From assembly GCF_014931415.1 (NCBI RefSeq), contig NZ_CP063121.1:1612001-1676000 (forward strand): DNA of 64,000 bases, in the 5' to 3' direction. The notes below the pieces were generated by a model that made no database searches, had not been told where the DNA came from, and worked only from the letters and a program-made list of their open reading frames with translations. Position 1 is the first letter of the stretch. Each line of letters starts with the position of its first letter. Position numbers and translations under genes: made by a program. Below are positions 1 to 9,001 of the stretch, in pieces. Source of the DNA: Haemophilus parainfluenzae (GTDB lineage Bacteria; Pseudomonadota; Gammaproteobacteria; Enterobacterales; Pasteurellaceae).

Positions 1-1393
1 CACCGAAAGAAGTGGATTCTTCCGCAATCGAAATCGCGCCAGACACTTCAGAATGGATTTTCCAGTTGGTATGTTTTAAGAATTCAATGGCTTCTAAGTT
101 TTCACGACCGCCATATTGATTCGGAATCCATTCGCCTTCAGCTCGGCTATAATCGCGATAAATCATTGATGCGACCGCATCTACACGGATACCATCAACA
201 CCAAATCGTTCAAGCCAATACAGTGCATTACTGGATAAGAAGTTTCTTACTTCATTACGACCATAGTTATAAATTAAGGTATTCCAGTCTTGATGATAGC
301 CTTCACGTGGGTCAGCATGTTCATATAAGGCTGTACCATCAAATGCCACTAAACCGTGTGTATCACTAGGGAAATGCCCCGGTACCCAGTCTAAAATCAC
401 ATTAATACCTGCTTTGTGCGCTTTTTCGACTAAGCCTTTAAAGCCTTCTGGTGTACCAAAACGACTCGTTGGAGAATACAAACCAATCGGTTGATATCCC
501 CAAGATCCATCGAATGGGAATTCGGAAATTGGTAAAAACTCAATATGGGTAAAGCCCATATGTTTTACATAAGGAATAAGCTCATCGGCAATTTGGTCGT
601 AATCAAGCCAGAAATTATTCTCTAAATTACGACGCCATGAGCCCAAATGTACTTCGTAAATCGAGATAGGTTGATTACGTTGATTCGCTTTACGACGTTG
701 CTCCGTCATTTCGACTACATCCGGCAACATACTAATTTCTGATGCAGTATCTGGGCGCAATTCCGATCTGAATGCATAAGGGTCAGCTTTTAAACGAAGG
801 TTGCCGTTGCAATCAATCAATTCAAATTTATAGCGTTGCCCCAGACTAGCTTTTGGCAAGAATAATTCCCATACCCCACTTGCCGGATGGAAACGCATTG
901 GATGACGACGACCGTCCCAATAATTAAAATCACCTACCAACGAAACGCGCTTAGCATTTGGCGCCCATACACGGAAATTTACGCCCGGTACACTGTCACA
1001 TTCAGTAAAATGCGCACCTAATACTTCATAAGGACGCAATAACGAACCTTCCGCCAATAGCCATTGATCCAAGTCATTAATCATCGGATGGAAACGGTAC
1101 GGATCTTCAATAATTTGAGCTTCTACGCCCCAATACACTTTTAATTGGTAGGTAAAGAAATGGTGAATCTCTGGCACAATAGCAGCAAAAAATCCGCGGT
1201 CATCCAGTTTTTCTAGTTCAACAACGATGGATTGACTTTCTTTGTCAATCACTTCGACTTTATCTGCATCGGGTAATAAAGCACGAATCTCAATACCATT
1301 GTGAGTTTCATGCATGCCTAATACAGCAAAAGGATCGACATGTTTGCCATCAAAAAATGAATTAATTACTGATTGAGCGACTAATTTCGTCAT
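1..1393 (-). CDS. glgB: 1,4-alpha-glucan branching enzyme GlgB (3' end cut by window)
   Basis: Makes alpha-1,6 branch points in glycogen. About 464 N-terminal residues are visible, starting MTKLVAQSV behind a good AGGAGT site; the rest lies beyond the window edge. An early-set (CBM48-like) region with WAPNA and GDFNYWDGR precedes a GH13 barrel. Visible motifs include DWVPGHFP, the catalytic stretch [11 protein letters not shown] (nucleophile Asp) and IAEEST (acid/base Glu). It starts only 11 bp after a malQ remnant, matching the malQ-glgB order I remember for the Haemophilus glycogen operon, so it is probably read from the promoter near 1.86 kb. The visible frame is intact. Confidence 0.96.
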   Translation of the reverse strand, partial: MTKLVAQSVINSFFDGKHVDPFAVLGMHETHNGIEIRALLPDADKVEVIDKESQSIVVELEKLDDRGFFAAIVPEIHHFFTYQLKVYWGVEAQIIEDPYRFHPMINDLDQWLLAEGSLLRPYEVLGAHFTECDSVPGVNFRVWAPNAKRVSLVGDFNYWDGRRHPMRFHPASGVWELFLPKASLGQRYKFELIDCNGNLRLKADPYAFRSELRPDTASEISMLPDVVEMTEQRRKANQRNQPISIYEVHLGSWRRNLENNFWLDYDQIADELIPYVKHMGFTHIEFLPISEFPFDGSWGYQPIGLYSPTSRFGTPEGFKGLVEKAHKAGINVILDWVPGHFPSDTHGLVAFDGTALYEHADPREGYHQDWNTLIYNYGRNEVRNFLSSNALYWLERFGVDGIRVDAVASMIYRDYSRAEGEWIPNQYGGRENLEAIEFLKHTNWKIHSEVSGAISIAEESTSFG

Positions 1394-1404
1394 GACATAC
1401 TCCT

Positions 1405-1824
1405 TTATGCTTTGCAAGCTTGATTATTTACAACCGATTGTATTTTCTCGTTTTTTGAGCGGCAAAAAGCATTAAACGATAATAGATAAAAGGCAAAGCA
1501 GGCAATGAATGAAAGTGCGGTTGAATATGGAATTGTTTTTTCAAACTGAATTTGGTTTTGCTCGTCGAGCAATTGATAACGCAAAGAAGCATCAGGAGGA
1601 GAAGAAAACGCGATTAAATCATCATGAATGGGTTCATTTTCAAAGGCACATATGACATTTTGGAACGGCTGATTTTGTCCAATATTTGGCGGAAATTGCA
1701 ACTGCTCGATAAAATAATCAATACTGGTTGGCGATGCATCAATCAAATGCCCATCAATATCATAATGGGAAAACGAAATGCCAAGTTTTTCAGCAGATTG
1801 TTTAAGTGATAAGGACATTTGCAT
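1405..1824 (-). pseudogene. malQ: malQ remnant (N-terminal fragment of 4-alpha-glucanotransferase)
   Basis: Open frame of 139 residues. The first ~105 look like the N-terminal domain of MalQ (SAEKLGISFSHYDIDG, then DASPTSIDYF), and the position directly before glgB is where malQ sits in H. influenzae. MalQ is about 700 residues long and the whole amylomaltase barrel is missing. The last ~35 residues are an unrelated-looking hydrophobic and basic tail (FYLLSFNAFCRSKNEK). A DNA uptake signal (1513-1521) lies near the likely deletion joint. I infer an internal or 3' deletion that kept the operon promoter and brought it close to glgB. The start could be Met1 or Met3. A genuine small gene cannot be excluded. 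Confidence 0.6.
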
Positions 1825-1843
1825 ACAACGAATGATACATCTA

Positions 1844-1866
1844 TATAATACTTATTAAGTATTATA
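1844..1866. promoter_or_regulatory. Perfect palindrome overlapping the -10 element (possible operator)
   Basis: Arms TATAATACTTA and TAAGTATTATA (11 bp) around one central T. The palindrome covers the -10 box and predicted start of the glg promoter, as a repressor site would. It is AT-rich and has no following U-tract, so it does not look like a terminator. The regulator is unknown. Confidence 0.4.
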
Positions 1867-1922
1867 AGTAAGCACAATTGAAATACAATTGCCAATCTTG
1901 CAAATTGTGACCTAAATCAAAA
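1861..1922 (-). promoter_or_regulatory. Promoter of the malQ remnant-glgB operon with CRP-like site
   Basis: Minus-strand -35 TTGTAT (1883-1888), 16-bp spacer and -10 TATAAT (1861-1866). Upstream, TGTGACCTAAATCAAA (1906-1921) resembles the CRP consensus TGTGA-N6-TCACA with a perfect left half. Its centre lies about 60 bp upstream of the predicted start, a class I position. CRP control of glycogen genes fits but is inferred. Confidence 0.5.
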
Positions 1923-1962
1923 AACAAAGTTTAAAGAGAATAAAAAAACAGCGAAATTTAAA

Positions 1963-2403
1963 TTATTCAGTTTCAATGACAAATTCAAACCAATCAATGA
2001 CATCTTCTTCATGTACGCCATCTTGAATTAAAACACCTGCATTTTTCACTGAATTAGGATCGCCGCTGATTAAAGGATGCCATTTGGGCAAAGATTTCCC
2101 CTCATACAATAAACGATATGCACAGGTATTCGGCAACCACCCAAAATCAGGCAAATTCTTTTTGGTTAATTTGGTGCAATCACTTTCAATTTTAAAACGT
2201 TCAGGATAATTACGACACTTCCCTGTTTCCACATCTAATAGATTGCAAGCAATTCGCGTATAGTAGAGTTTTTCACGCTTGCCTCGTCCTTGAATATATT
2301 TACGATAACAGCATTTCCCGCAGCCATCACATAAGGCTTCCCATTCGGATTCCGTCATTTCAAGGAGCGATTTTTTTTGCCAAAAATGAGATTCAAATTG
2401 CAT
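1963..2403 (-). CDS. ycgN: YcgN-type UPF0260 cysteine-rich protein
   Basis: 146 residues, close to the usual length of the YcgN/UPF0260 family (YkgJ-like zinc/iron chelating fold). The characteristic cysteine pattern is visible: CDGCGKCCYRKYI near residues 25-37, CNLLDVETGKCRNYPER around 53-69, then further Cys in SDCTKL and NTCAYRL. The family is thought to bind a metal or Fe-S centre; its physiological role is not established. It follows glnS on the same strand and is separated from it by an uptake-signal hairpin, so it probably has its own weak promoter or relies on read-through. Confidence 0.88.
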   Translation of the reverse strand: MQFESHFWQKKSLLEMTESEWEALCDGCGKCCYRKYIQGRGKREKLYYTRIACNLLDVETGKCRNYPERFKIESDCTKLTKKNLPDFGWLPNTCAYRLLYEGKSLPKWHPLISGDPNSVKNAGVLIQDGVHEEDVIDWFEFVIETE

Positions 2404-2418
2404 AGTGAAACCAATAAA

Positions 2419-2458
2419 AAAGTGCGGTCAAAATTTACGTGATTTTTGACCGCACTTT
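2419..2458. terminator. Bidirectional terminator from inverted uptake signals
   Basis: AAAGTGCGGTCAAAA pairs with TTTTTGACCGCACTTT around a short loop. Each arm contains an exact uptake-signal core (2420-2428 and 2449-2457). It lies between glnS and ycgN. Confidence 0.8.
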
Positions 2459-2469
2459 GTTGTTTAGAA

Positions 2470-4143
2470 TTAGAAGCCTTCTTTTAAGCTTACGGTTAAG
2501 TTAAACACTAAGTGTTCTGGGCGGCTATCTTTGTTATCCGCACAGAAATAACCTTCGCGCTCAAATTGATAACCTTTTTCAGGTTCTGCATTTGCAAGGC
2601 TTTGTTCTACAAAACCGTGTTTCACCACTAAAGAGGTTGGATTTAACACGCTTTCGATTTCTTCTGCTGCACCTGGGTTTGGTACGGTGAAAAGACGCTC
2701 ATATAAACGGAACTCAGCCGGATGATTATGCACTGCAGATACCCAGTGAATTACCCCTTTCACTTTGCGACCATCCGCTGGATTTTTACCTAAGGTTTCA
2801 GGATCGTAAGTACAGAAAATCGTGGTAATTTCACCATTTGCATCTTTTTCTACACGTTCAGCTTTAATCACATAAGCATTACGCAAACGCACTTCTTTAC
2901 CTAATACTAAGCGTTTATATTGTTTATTTGCTTCTTCACGGAAGTCTGCGCGATCAATATAAAGCTCTTTCGTAAATGGTAATTGACGCTCACCTAATTC
3001 TGGACGATTTGGGTGATTTGGTGCCGTTAAGGTTTCTTCGCCTTCAAAGTTTTCGATCACTACGCGAACAGGATCAATCACCGCCATTGCGCGTGGTGCG
3101 TTTTCGTTTAAATCTTCACGAATGCAGGCTTCAAGTGCAGAATACTCTACAACGTTATCTTGTTTAGTCACACCGATACGACGGCAGAACTCACGTAATG
3201 AAGCCGGTGTATAACCGCGACGACGTAAACCTGAAATGGTTGGCATACGCGGATCGTTCCAACCATCTACAATGCCATCATTCACTAATTTCAATAATTT
3301 ACGTTTAGATGTTAATGTACCTTCTAAATTCAAACGTGAAAATTCATATTGATGCGGTAATGGACGTTCAATACTAATATTTTCTAACACCCAGTCATAT
3401 AAACGACGGTTGTCTTGGAATTCTAATGTACATAGAGAGTGTGTAATACGCTCAATCGCATCAGAGATACAGTGAGTGAAATCGTACATTGGGTAAATGC
3501 ACCATTTGTCACCGGTTTGGTGATGGCTCGCAAATTTAATACGATAAAGCACGGGATCACGCATGACCATAAATGGTGAGGCCATGTCGATTTTCGCACG
3601 AAGACTTAATGTCCCTTCCGCAAACTCACCGTTTTTCATTCTTTCGAATAACGCGAGGTTTTCTTCAACACTACGATCACGGTATGGACTGTTTTTACCT
3701 GGCTCAGTTAATGTACCGCGATATTCACGCATTTCATCTGGAGAAAGTTCATCCACATACGCTAGCCCCTTTTCGATTAACTCAATCGCATAGCCATAAA
3801 GTGCATCGAAGTAATCAGACGCATAACGCGGTTCGCCTTCCCATTTAAAGCCTAACCATTCCACATCGGCTTTAATGGAATCCACATATTCCACGTCTTC
3901 TTTTACTGGGTTGGTATCGTCAAAACGTAGGTTACATAAACCGTTATATTCTTTTGCCAAGCCGAAGTTTAAGCAAATCGATTTTGCGTGGCCAATATGC
4001 AAATAGCCATTTGGCTCAGGTGGGAAACGAGTATGAACACTTTTGTGTTTACCCGAAGCTAAATCTTCATCAATAATTTGAGTAATGAAATTGTGTGTGC
4101 GGGTATTTTCCGCATTTTCTAGAGTGTGTTCTGTATTGCTCAT
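2470..4143 (-). CDS. glnS: Glutaminyl-tRNA synthetase
   Basis: Class I aminoacyl-tRNA synthetase charging tRNA-Gln in the cytoplasm. 557 residues, about the size of the E. coli enzyme. The HIGH motif is in [12 protein letters not shown] (about residues 41-52). The KMSKS equivalent is LTSKRKLL near residue 275. The C-terminal half has the beta-barrel anticodon-binding domains. A direct GlnS means that Gln-tRNA is not made only by the amidotransferase route. Transcribed alone, with the hairpin at 2419-2458 downstream. Confidence 0.98.
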   Translation of the reverse strand: MSNTEHTLENAENTRTHNFITQIIDEDLASGKHKSVHTRFPPEPNGYLHIGHAKSICLNFGLAKEYNGLCNLRFDDTNPVKEDVEYVDSIKADVEWLGFKWEGEPRYASDYFDALYGYAIELIEKGLAYVDELSPDEMREYRGTLTEPGKNSPYRDRSVEENLALFERMKNGEFAEGTLSLRAKIDMASPFMVMRDPVLYRIKFASHHQTGDKWCIYPMYDFTHCISDAIERITHSLCTLEFQDNRRLYDWVLENISIERPLPHQYEFSRLNLEGTLTSKRKLLKLVNDGIVDGWNDPRMPTISGLRRRGYTPASLREFCRRIGVTKQDNVVEYSALEACIREDLNENAPRAMAVIDPVRVVIENFEGEETLTAPNHPNRPELGERQLPFTKELYIDRADFREEANKQYKRLVLGKEVRLRNAYVIKAERVEKDANGEITTIFCTYDPETLGKNPADGRKVKGVIHWVSAVHNHPAEFRLYERLFTVPNPGAAEEIESVLNPTSLVVKHGFVEQSLANAEPEKGYQFEREGYFCADNKDSRPEHLVFNLTVSLKEGF

Positions 4144-4308
4144 AAATTTCTCAATAAATTGAAAACAATTTCCCCATTCTATACGAAAAGTCTGGCGTTG
4201 TGAATTTGATCACAAAACTAACCGCACTTTCATTAAATTAAGACTGAATTTTTTAGGATTTTTAGGTCTAACTTGAAGATTTTTCGTGCAAACTGAAAAG
4301 TTTACCTT

Positions 4309-4338
4309 TAGAATACCTCTTTACTGAACAAACGTTCA
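4309..4338 (+). promoter_or_regulatory. macA promoter region with inverted-repeat operator candidate
   Basis: A -10-like TAGAAT (4309-4314) is followed by the inverted repeat TGAAC-AAAC-GTTCA (4325-4338) at the likely transcription start. Such a position suits a TetR-type repressor, commonly found on drug-efflux operons. No regulator gene is adjacent and no strong -35 is visible. Confidence 0.35.
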
Positions 4339-4364
4339 TTTTTATTTAGGATAACAAAGTCTTT

Positions 4365-5546
4365 ATGAAAAAACGCTTTTTTATTTTACTTGGATTAGCC
4401 GTTGCTGCTGGCGCAGCTTATTATTTTTTCTCAAGCAATAACAAACAAGAAACCACCTATCTGACGGAATCCGTTACCCGTGGCGATGTGGAAAAAACAG
4501 TTGTCGCCTCTGGTTCAGTTGAAAGCGTGAATGAAGTCGATGTCGGTGCCCAAGCTTCGGGTAAAATTACCAAACTCTATGTCAAATTAGGGCAAGAAAT
4601 CAAAAAAGGCGAAATGATCGCAGACATTGATTCCACAACCCAAATTAATACCTTAAATACCCAAAAGGCCGCATTAGTTAGCTACCAAGCTCAATTAAAA
4701 GCGAAGAAAACCGCTTATGATGTTGCCCTTTCAAGTTATAACCGCTTATCAAAACTTTATTCGCAAAAAGCGACGTCTTTAGATAGTGTAAATACCGCAA
4801 AAAGCACCCTTGATAATGCGAAAGCTGAAATGGAAGCCATTGAAGCTAATATCAAACAAGCTGAAATTGAAGTGAATACCGCAGAAACCAATGTGGGTTA
4901 CACCAAAATCACCGCACCAATGGACGGTACTGTCATTTCTGTGCCCGTTTCTGAAGGTCAAACCGTTAATGCCAACCAAACGACTCCAACGATTGTAACT
5001 ATTGCTGATTTAAGCAAAATGAAAATTAAGCCTGAAATTTCAGAGGGCGATATTACTAAAGTTAAGGCAGGCCAAGAAGTCAGCTTTACTATTTTATCAG
5101 ATAGCCAAACCGTGTATCACTCCGTCATTGATTCTGTTGATCCAGCCAATACTACGACAAGTGATAGCTCTTCAACATCATCTTCGACAAGTTCAAGTAG
5201 CAGCTCCACAACCAGTGCGATTTACTATTATGCCAATGTACTGATTGATAATCCTGATCGAATTTTACGCATCGGAATGACGACAGAAAACAACATCAAA
5301 ATTGCCAATGCAAAAGATGTGTTATTGGTTTCCAATATGGCTATTCAAAAACGTGATGGCAAAAGCTTTGTCAATGTATTGAATGACAAAAATCAGCCTG
5401 AACAGCGTGAAGTTGAAACCGGTGTACAAAATGATTTCCAAACTGAAATCAAATCTGGTTTAAACGAAGGTGAAAAAGTTATCGTGTCACAAGTGGCCAA
5501 TGGTGAAAAAGTAGGCTCTATGCCTCGTGGTCCAAGAATGTTCTAA
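4365..5546 (+). CDS. macA: MacA-type periplasmic adaptor of an ABC efflux pump
   Basis: Periplasmic membrane-fusion protein bridging MacB and an outer membrane channel. 393 residues with an N-terminal membrane anchor (about 4-22), a biotinyl-lipoyl half motif (ASGKITKLYVKLGQ), a long alpha-hairpin of heptad-like sequence (about 95-175), then the second lipoyl half and a beta-barrel domain. A Ser/Thr run at residues 263-284 interrupts the barrel domain just before AIYYYANV, where E. coli MacA as I recall it has only a short loop. AGGA lies upstream of the start. First gene of a macA-macB-OMF operon; macB begins 18 bp downstream. Confidence 0.92.
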   Translation: MKKRFFILLGLAVAAGAAYYFFSSNNKQETTYLTESVTRGDVEKTVVASGSVESVNEVDVGAQASGKITKLYVKLGQEIKKGEMIADIDSTTQINTLNTQKAALVSYQAQLKAKKTAYDVALSSYNRLSKLYSQKATSLDSVNTAKSTLDNAKAEMEAIEANIKQAEIEVNTAETNVGYTKITAPMDGTVISVPVSEGQTVNANQTTPTIVTIADLSKMKIKPEISEGDITKVKAGQEVSFTILSDSQTVYHSVIDSVDPANTTTSDSSSTSSSTSSSSSSTTSAIYYYANVLIDNPDRILRIGMTTENNIKIANAKDVLLVSNMAIQKRDGKSFVNVLNDKNQPEQREVETGVQNDFQTEIKSGLNEGEKVIVSQVANGEKVGSMPRGPRMF

Positions 5547-5564
5547 AAGTGCGGTAGAAAATTA

Positions 5565-7496
5565 ATGAATATTATTGAAATTAAGGATCTCAACCGTTAC
5601 TTCGGTGAAGGCGAAAATCGCGTTCATATTTTAAAGAATGTCTCTTTAAATATTGAAAAAGGCGATTTTGTCGCGATTATTGGGCAATCAGGTTCCGGCA
5701 AATCGACCTTGATGAACATCATCGGGTGCTTGGATACGGCAACCAGTGGTTCTTACAAAATCAATGGTAAAGAAACCATTGAATTAAGCAAAGATCAGCT
5801 TTCAGATTTACGTAGCCAAAAATTCGGTTTTATTTTCCAACGCTATAACTTATTGTCAAGTTTAACTGCCGCTGAGAACGTCGCTTTGCCTGCAATTTAT
5901 GCGGGAATGTCACAAGAAAAACGTCTTTCTCGTGCAAAACAACTTTTAGAAAAATTAGGCTTAGGCGATAAATGGCAAAATAAACCAAGCCAGCTTTCCG
6001 GTGGTCAGCAACAACGTGTGAGTATTGCGCGTGCGTTGATGAACGGTGGTGAAATTATTTTAGCTGATGAACCCACTGGCGCATTGGATTCGCAAAGCGG
6101 TCAAAATGTGATGGAAATTCTGCGTCAATTACACGCAGAAGGCCACACTATTATTATGGTAACCCACGACCGAGAAATTGCCGCCAGTGCGAATCGCGTG
6201 ATTGAAATTAAAGACGGTGAAATCATTGGCGATACACAAAAAGAAGCGGTAAAAAGTGCGGTCGAAAATCAAACTAAATCTAAACCGCACTTTGGGTTTA
6301 GCAAAGATCAATTTGTAGAAGCCTTTCGTATGTCTGTGAGTGCGATTATTGCCCACAAAATGCGTTCTCTTTTAACCATGCTCGGGATTATTATCGGGAT
6401 TACGTCTGTGGTTTCCGTCGTGGCATTGGGAAATGGTTCACAGCAAAAAATCTTAGAGAATATCAAAGGTATTGGTACAAATACCATGACCATTTTTAAT
6501 GGTACAGGCTTTGGTGATCGTCGTGCTGAACAAATGCAGAATCTCACGATTAATGATGCCACAGCCTTAAATCAGCAAAGCTACGTACAAAGCGTCACGC
6601 CAAATAGCTCATCAAGTGGCACATTGATTTACGGCAACCAAACTTTCTCCTCGACCAGTTTAAAAGGTGTAGGCGAACAATATTTTGATGTAGATGGCTT
6701 AAAACTAAAATCCGGTAATTTATTTTCTGCTCAAGATGTTGCTGATAACAACCAAGTAGCCTTAATCGATGAAAGTGCGAAAAAGTCGATTTTCCCAGAT
6801 GAAAATCCCATCGGCAAAATTGTGATGTTTAATAAACGTCCATTACGTATTATTGGCGTGGTATCTGATAAACAAATGGGTGGGGCAAGTAGTTCACTTA
6901 ATCTCTATGCGCCTTACACTACCGTGATGAATCGTATTTCGGGCAGTAAAAAAATTGGTTCGATTACCGTTAAAGTGGATGATTCCGTGAATACTACTGT
7001 CGCCGAAAAAGGGATTACTGAATTACTCACCATGCGTCATGGTAAAAAAGATTTCTTCATCATGAATAGTGATACCATTAAACAAACCATTGAAAGTACA
7101 ACTGGCACGATGAAATTACTCATTTCCTCTATCGCCTTTATTTCATTAATCGTTGGTGGGATTGGTGTGATGAATATTATGTTGGTTTCCGTGACAGAGC
7201 GAACCAAAGAAATTGGTGTACGCATGGCTATTGGGGCAAGGCAATTCAATATTCTGCAACAATTTTTGATTGAAGCGGTGTTGATTTGTTTAATTGGCGG
7301 CGTGACGGGTATTCTGCTTTCGGGGTTAATCGGTCTACTATTTAACGTATTTATGACTGACTTTACGATGGCATTCTCTACCGGCTCAATTGTTGCGGCA
7401 GTGGTATTCTCTACCCTGATTGGTGTGATCTTCGGTTATATGCCGGCAAAACGTGCGGCACAATTAGATCCAATTACCGCCCTTGCGAGAGAATAA
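5565..7496 (+). CDS. macB: MacB-type ABC transporter, ATPase-permease fusion
   Basis: Inner membrane mechanotransmission ABC protein, 643 residues. Nucleotide-binding domain: Walker A GQSGSGKST (40-48), signature LSGGQQQRVS near 145, Walker B ILADEPTGALD near 165 and the His switch VTHD. A linker then leads to the first membrane segment (about 262-285), a large periplasmic domain and three C-terminal membrane segments, the standard MacB layout. Substrates of homologues include macrolides, peptides and haem-like compounds. The linker codons (residues 230-243) carry an inverted pair of uptake signals, one of which encodes KSAVEN. Confidence 0.95.
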   Translation: MNIIEIKDLNRYFGEGENRVHILKNVSLNIEKGDFVAIIGQSGSGKSTLMNIIGCLDTATSGSYKINGKETIELSKDQLSDLRSQKFGFIFQRYNLLSSLTAAENVALPAIYAGMSQEKRLSRAKQLLEKLGLGDKWQNKPSQLSGGQQQRVSIARALMNGGEIILADEPTGALDSQSGQNVMEILRQLHAEGHTIIMVTHDREIAASANRVIEIKDGEIIGDTQKEAVKSAVENQTKSKPHFGFSKDQFVEAFRMSVSAIIAHKMRSLLTMLGIIIGITSVVSVVALGNGSQQKILENIKGIGTNTMTIFNGTGFGDRRAEQMQNLTINDATALNQQSYVQSVTPNSSSSGTLIYGNQTFSSTSLKGVGEQYFDVDGLKLKSGNLFSAQDVADNNQVALIDESAKKSIFPDENPIGKIVMFNKRPLRIIGVVSDKQMGGASSSLNLYAPYTTVMNRISGSKKIGSITVKVDDSVNTTVAEKGITELLTMRHGKKDFFIMNSDTIKQTIESTTGTMKLLISSIAFISLIVGGIGVMNIMLVSVTERTKEIGVRMAIGARQFNILQQFLIEAVLICLIGGVTGILLSGLIGLLFNVFMTDFTMAFSTGSIVAAVVFSTLIGVIFGYMPAKRAAQLDPITALARE

Positions 7497-7517
7497 AGAA
7501 ATTTTGTAAAACACAAA

Positions 7518-7556
7518 AGAGCGGTTAAAATTCTCACTAATTTTTGACCGCACTTT
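7518..7556. terminator. Hairpin between macB and the OMF gene (possible attenuator)
   Basis: GCGGTTAAAA pairs with TTTTTGACCGC. One arm has an exact uptake core (7547-7555) and the other a decayed one. It may terminate partially and lower OMF expression relative to macAB, since no clear promoter is seen before the OMF start. Confidence 0.5.
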
Positions 7557-7580
7557 AATTAAAAAGAAAGGAAAAAATCC

Positions 7581-8948
7581 ATGTTAAAAATGAAAAAATT
7601 AACCTTTGCAATCGCGATGGCAACTGCTCTAGCAGGTTGTGCTAACATCGGCGATTCTTATAAAGCGAGCCAGCAGGATTACCAAAATTATGCGGAAATC
7701 ACCAAACAATTTAATGTAAAAGAAAACTGGTGGGCGCTTTACAATGATTCACAATTAAATCGTGTGGTAGAACAAGCATTAGTTAACAACAAAGATTTAG
7801 CCAAAGCGTCTGTTGCCGTAAACCGCGCTCTATATAATGCAAACCTTGCAGGCGCGAATTTAATTCCTGCATTTAGCGGTTCAACCCAATCTTCCGCAAG
7901 TAAAAATGTGAAAACCGGTGGCAGCTCAGCAGTAAGCCATCAAGGTGCATTAAATGTGAGTTATACGTTAGATTTATGGCAACGCTTAGCGGATACTGCA
8001 GATGCCGCAGAATGGTCACACAAAGCAACGGCTGAAGATTTAGAAGCAACCAAACTTTCACTCATCAACTCTGTTGTGACAACGTATTATCAAATTGCTT
8101 ATTTAAATGACGCTATCAGCACAACTGAGGAAACCATTAAATACTACAACGACATTAGCAGCATTATGCAACGTCGTTTATCGCAAGGTGTCGCTGACAG
8201 TGCTAGTGTGGATCAATCACAACAAGCTGTATTAACCGCTCGTAACAACTTGATCAACTATCAAACACAACGCAAAACAGCGGAACAAACTTTACGTAAC
8301 TTACTAAACTTAAAACCGGAAGAAGCATTAAATATCAACTTCCCACACATTCTTAATGTGAAAAATGTGGGTGTGAATTTAAATGTGCCTGTTTCTGTGA
8401 TTGCGAATCGTCCTGATGTGAAAGGCTATCAATATCGCTTAAGCAGTGCATTCAAAAATGCAAAAGCAACTGAAAAAGGCTGGTTCCCAGAAGTCACTTT
8501 AGGTGGAAGCTTAACATCAAGTGGTACTAAAGTCGGTAACGCATTGGACAATCCTGTGGGTACAGGCTTAATCGGCATTAGCCTACCATTCCTCAACTGG
8601 AATACGGTGAAATGGAACGTGAAAATCTCTGAAGCCGATTATGAAACCGCACGTTTAAACTACGAGCAAAGTATTACTAAAGCTTTGAATGATGTAGATA
8701 CCAACTACTTCGCCTATACACAAGCGCAAAGTGCCTTTGCTAACTTACAAAAAACACACAGCTATAACCAACGTATCACCAAATACTATCGTGATCGTTA
8801 CAATGCTGGTGTATCTGAATTACGTGAATGGCTTGCTGCGGCAAACACAGAGAAAAGCTCTCAACTTTCTATCTTGAATGCGAAATACAACATCATTCAA
8901 GCAGAAAATGCCGTATATAGTTCAATGGCAGGTTATTACTCTCGTTAA
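7581..8948 (+). CDS. TolC/OprM-type outer membrane factor lipoprotein
   Basis: Outer membrane channel expected to complete the MacAB pump. 455 residues, typical of the NodT/OprM family. A lipoprotein signal ends in ALAGC with the lipidated Cys at about residue 20, so it is a lipoprotein channel rather than classical TolC. Two OEP repeats are visible, including SYTLDLWQR, QGVADSASVDQS, the VIANRPDV motif and a second LNDVDTNYFAYTQAQ helix. From memory, Aggregatibacter TdeA and H. influenzae HI1462 are the nearest named relatives, and TdeA also sits beside macAB-like genes. AAGGA precedes the start. Confidence 0.9.
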   Translation: MLKMKKLTFAIAMATALAGCANIGDSYKASQQDYQNYAEITKQFNVKENWWALYNDSQLNRVVEQALVNNKDLAKASVAVNRALYNANLAGANLIPAFSGSTQSSASKNVKTGGSSAVSHQGALNVSYTLDLWQRLADTADAAEWSHKATAEDLEATKLSLINSVVTTYYQIAYLNDAISTTEETIKYYNDISSIMQRRLSQGVADSASVDQSQQAVLTARNNLINYQTQRKTAEQTLRNLLNLKPEEALNINFPHILNVKNVGVNLNVPVSVIANRPDVKGYQYRLSSAFKNAKATEKGWFPEVTLGGSLTSSGTKVGNALDNPVGTGLIGISLPFLNWNTVKWNVKISEADYETARLNYEQSITKALNDVDTNYFAYTQAQSAFANLQKTHSYNQRITKYYRDRYNAGVSELREWLAAANTEKSSQLSILNAKYNIIQAENAVYSSMAGYYSR

Positions 8949-8956
8949 AATTATGA

Positions 8957-8988
8957 TTAAGGAAGTTTCGGCTTCCTTAATGTTTTTT
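8957..8988 (+). terminator. Rho-independent terminator of the macAB-OMF operon
   Basis: TTAAGGAAG / CTTCCTTAA, 9-bp stem with a TTTCGG loop, followed by TGTTTTTT. Confidence 0.85.
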
Positions 8989-9001
8989 ATGGATATGTAA
9001 A

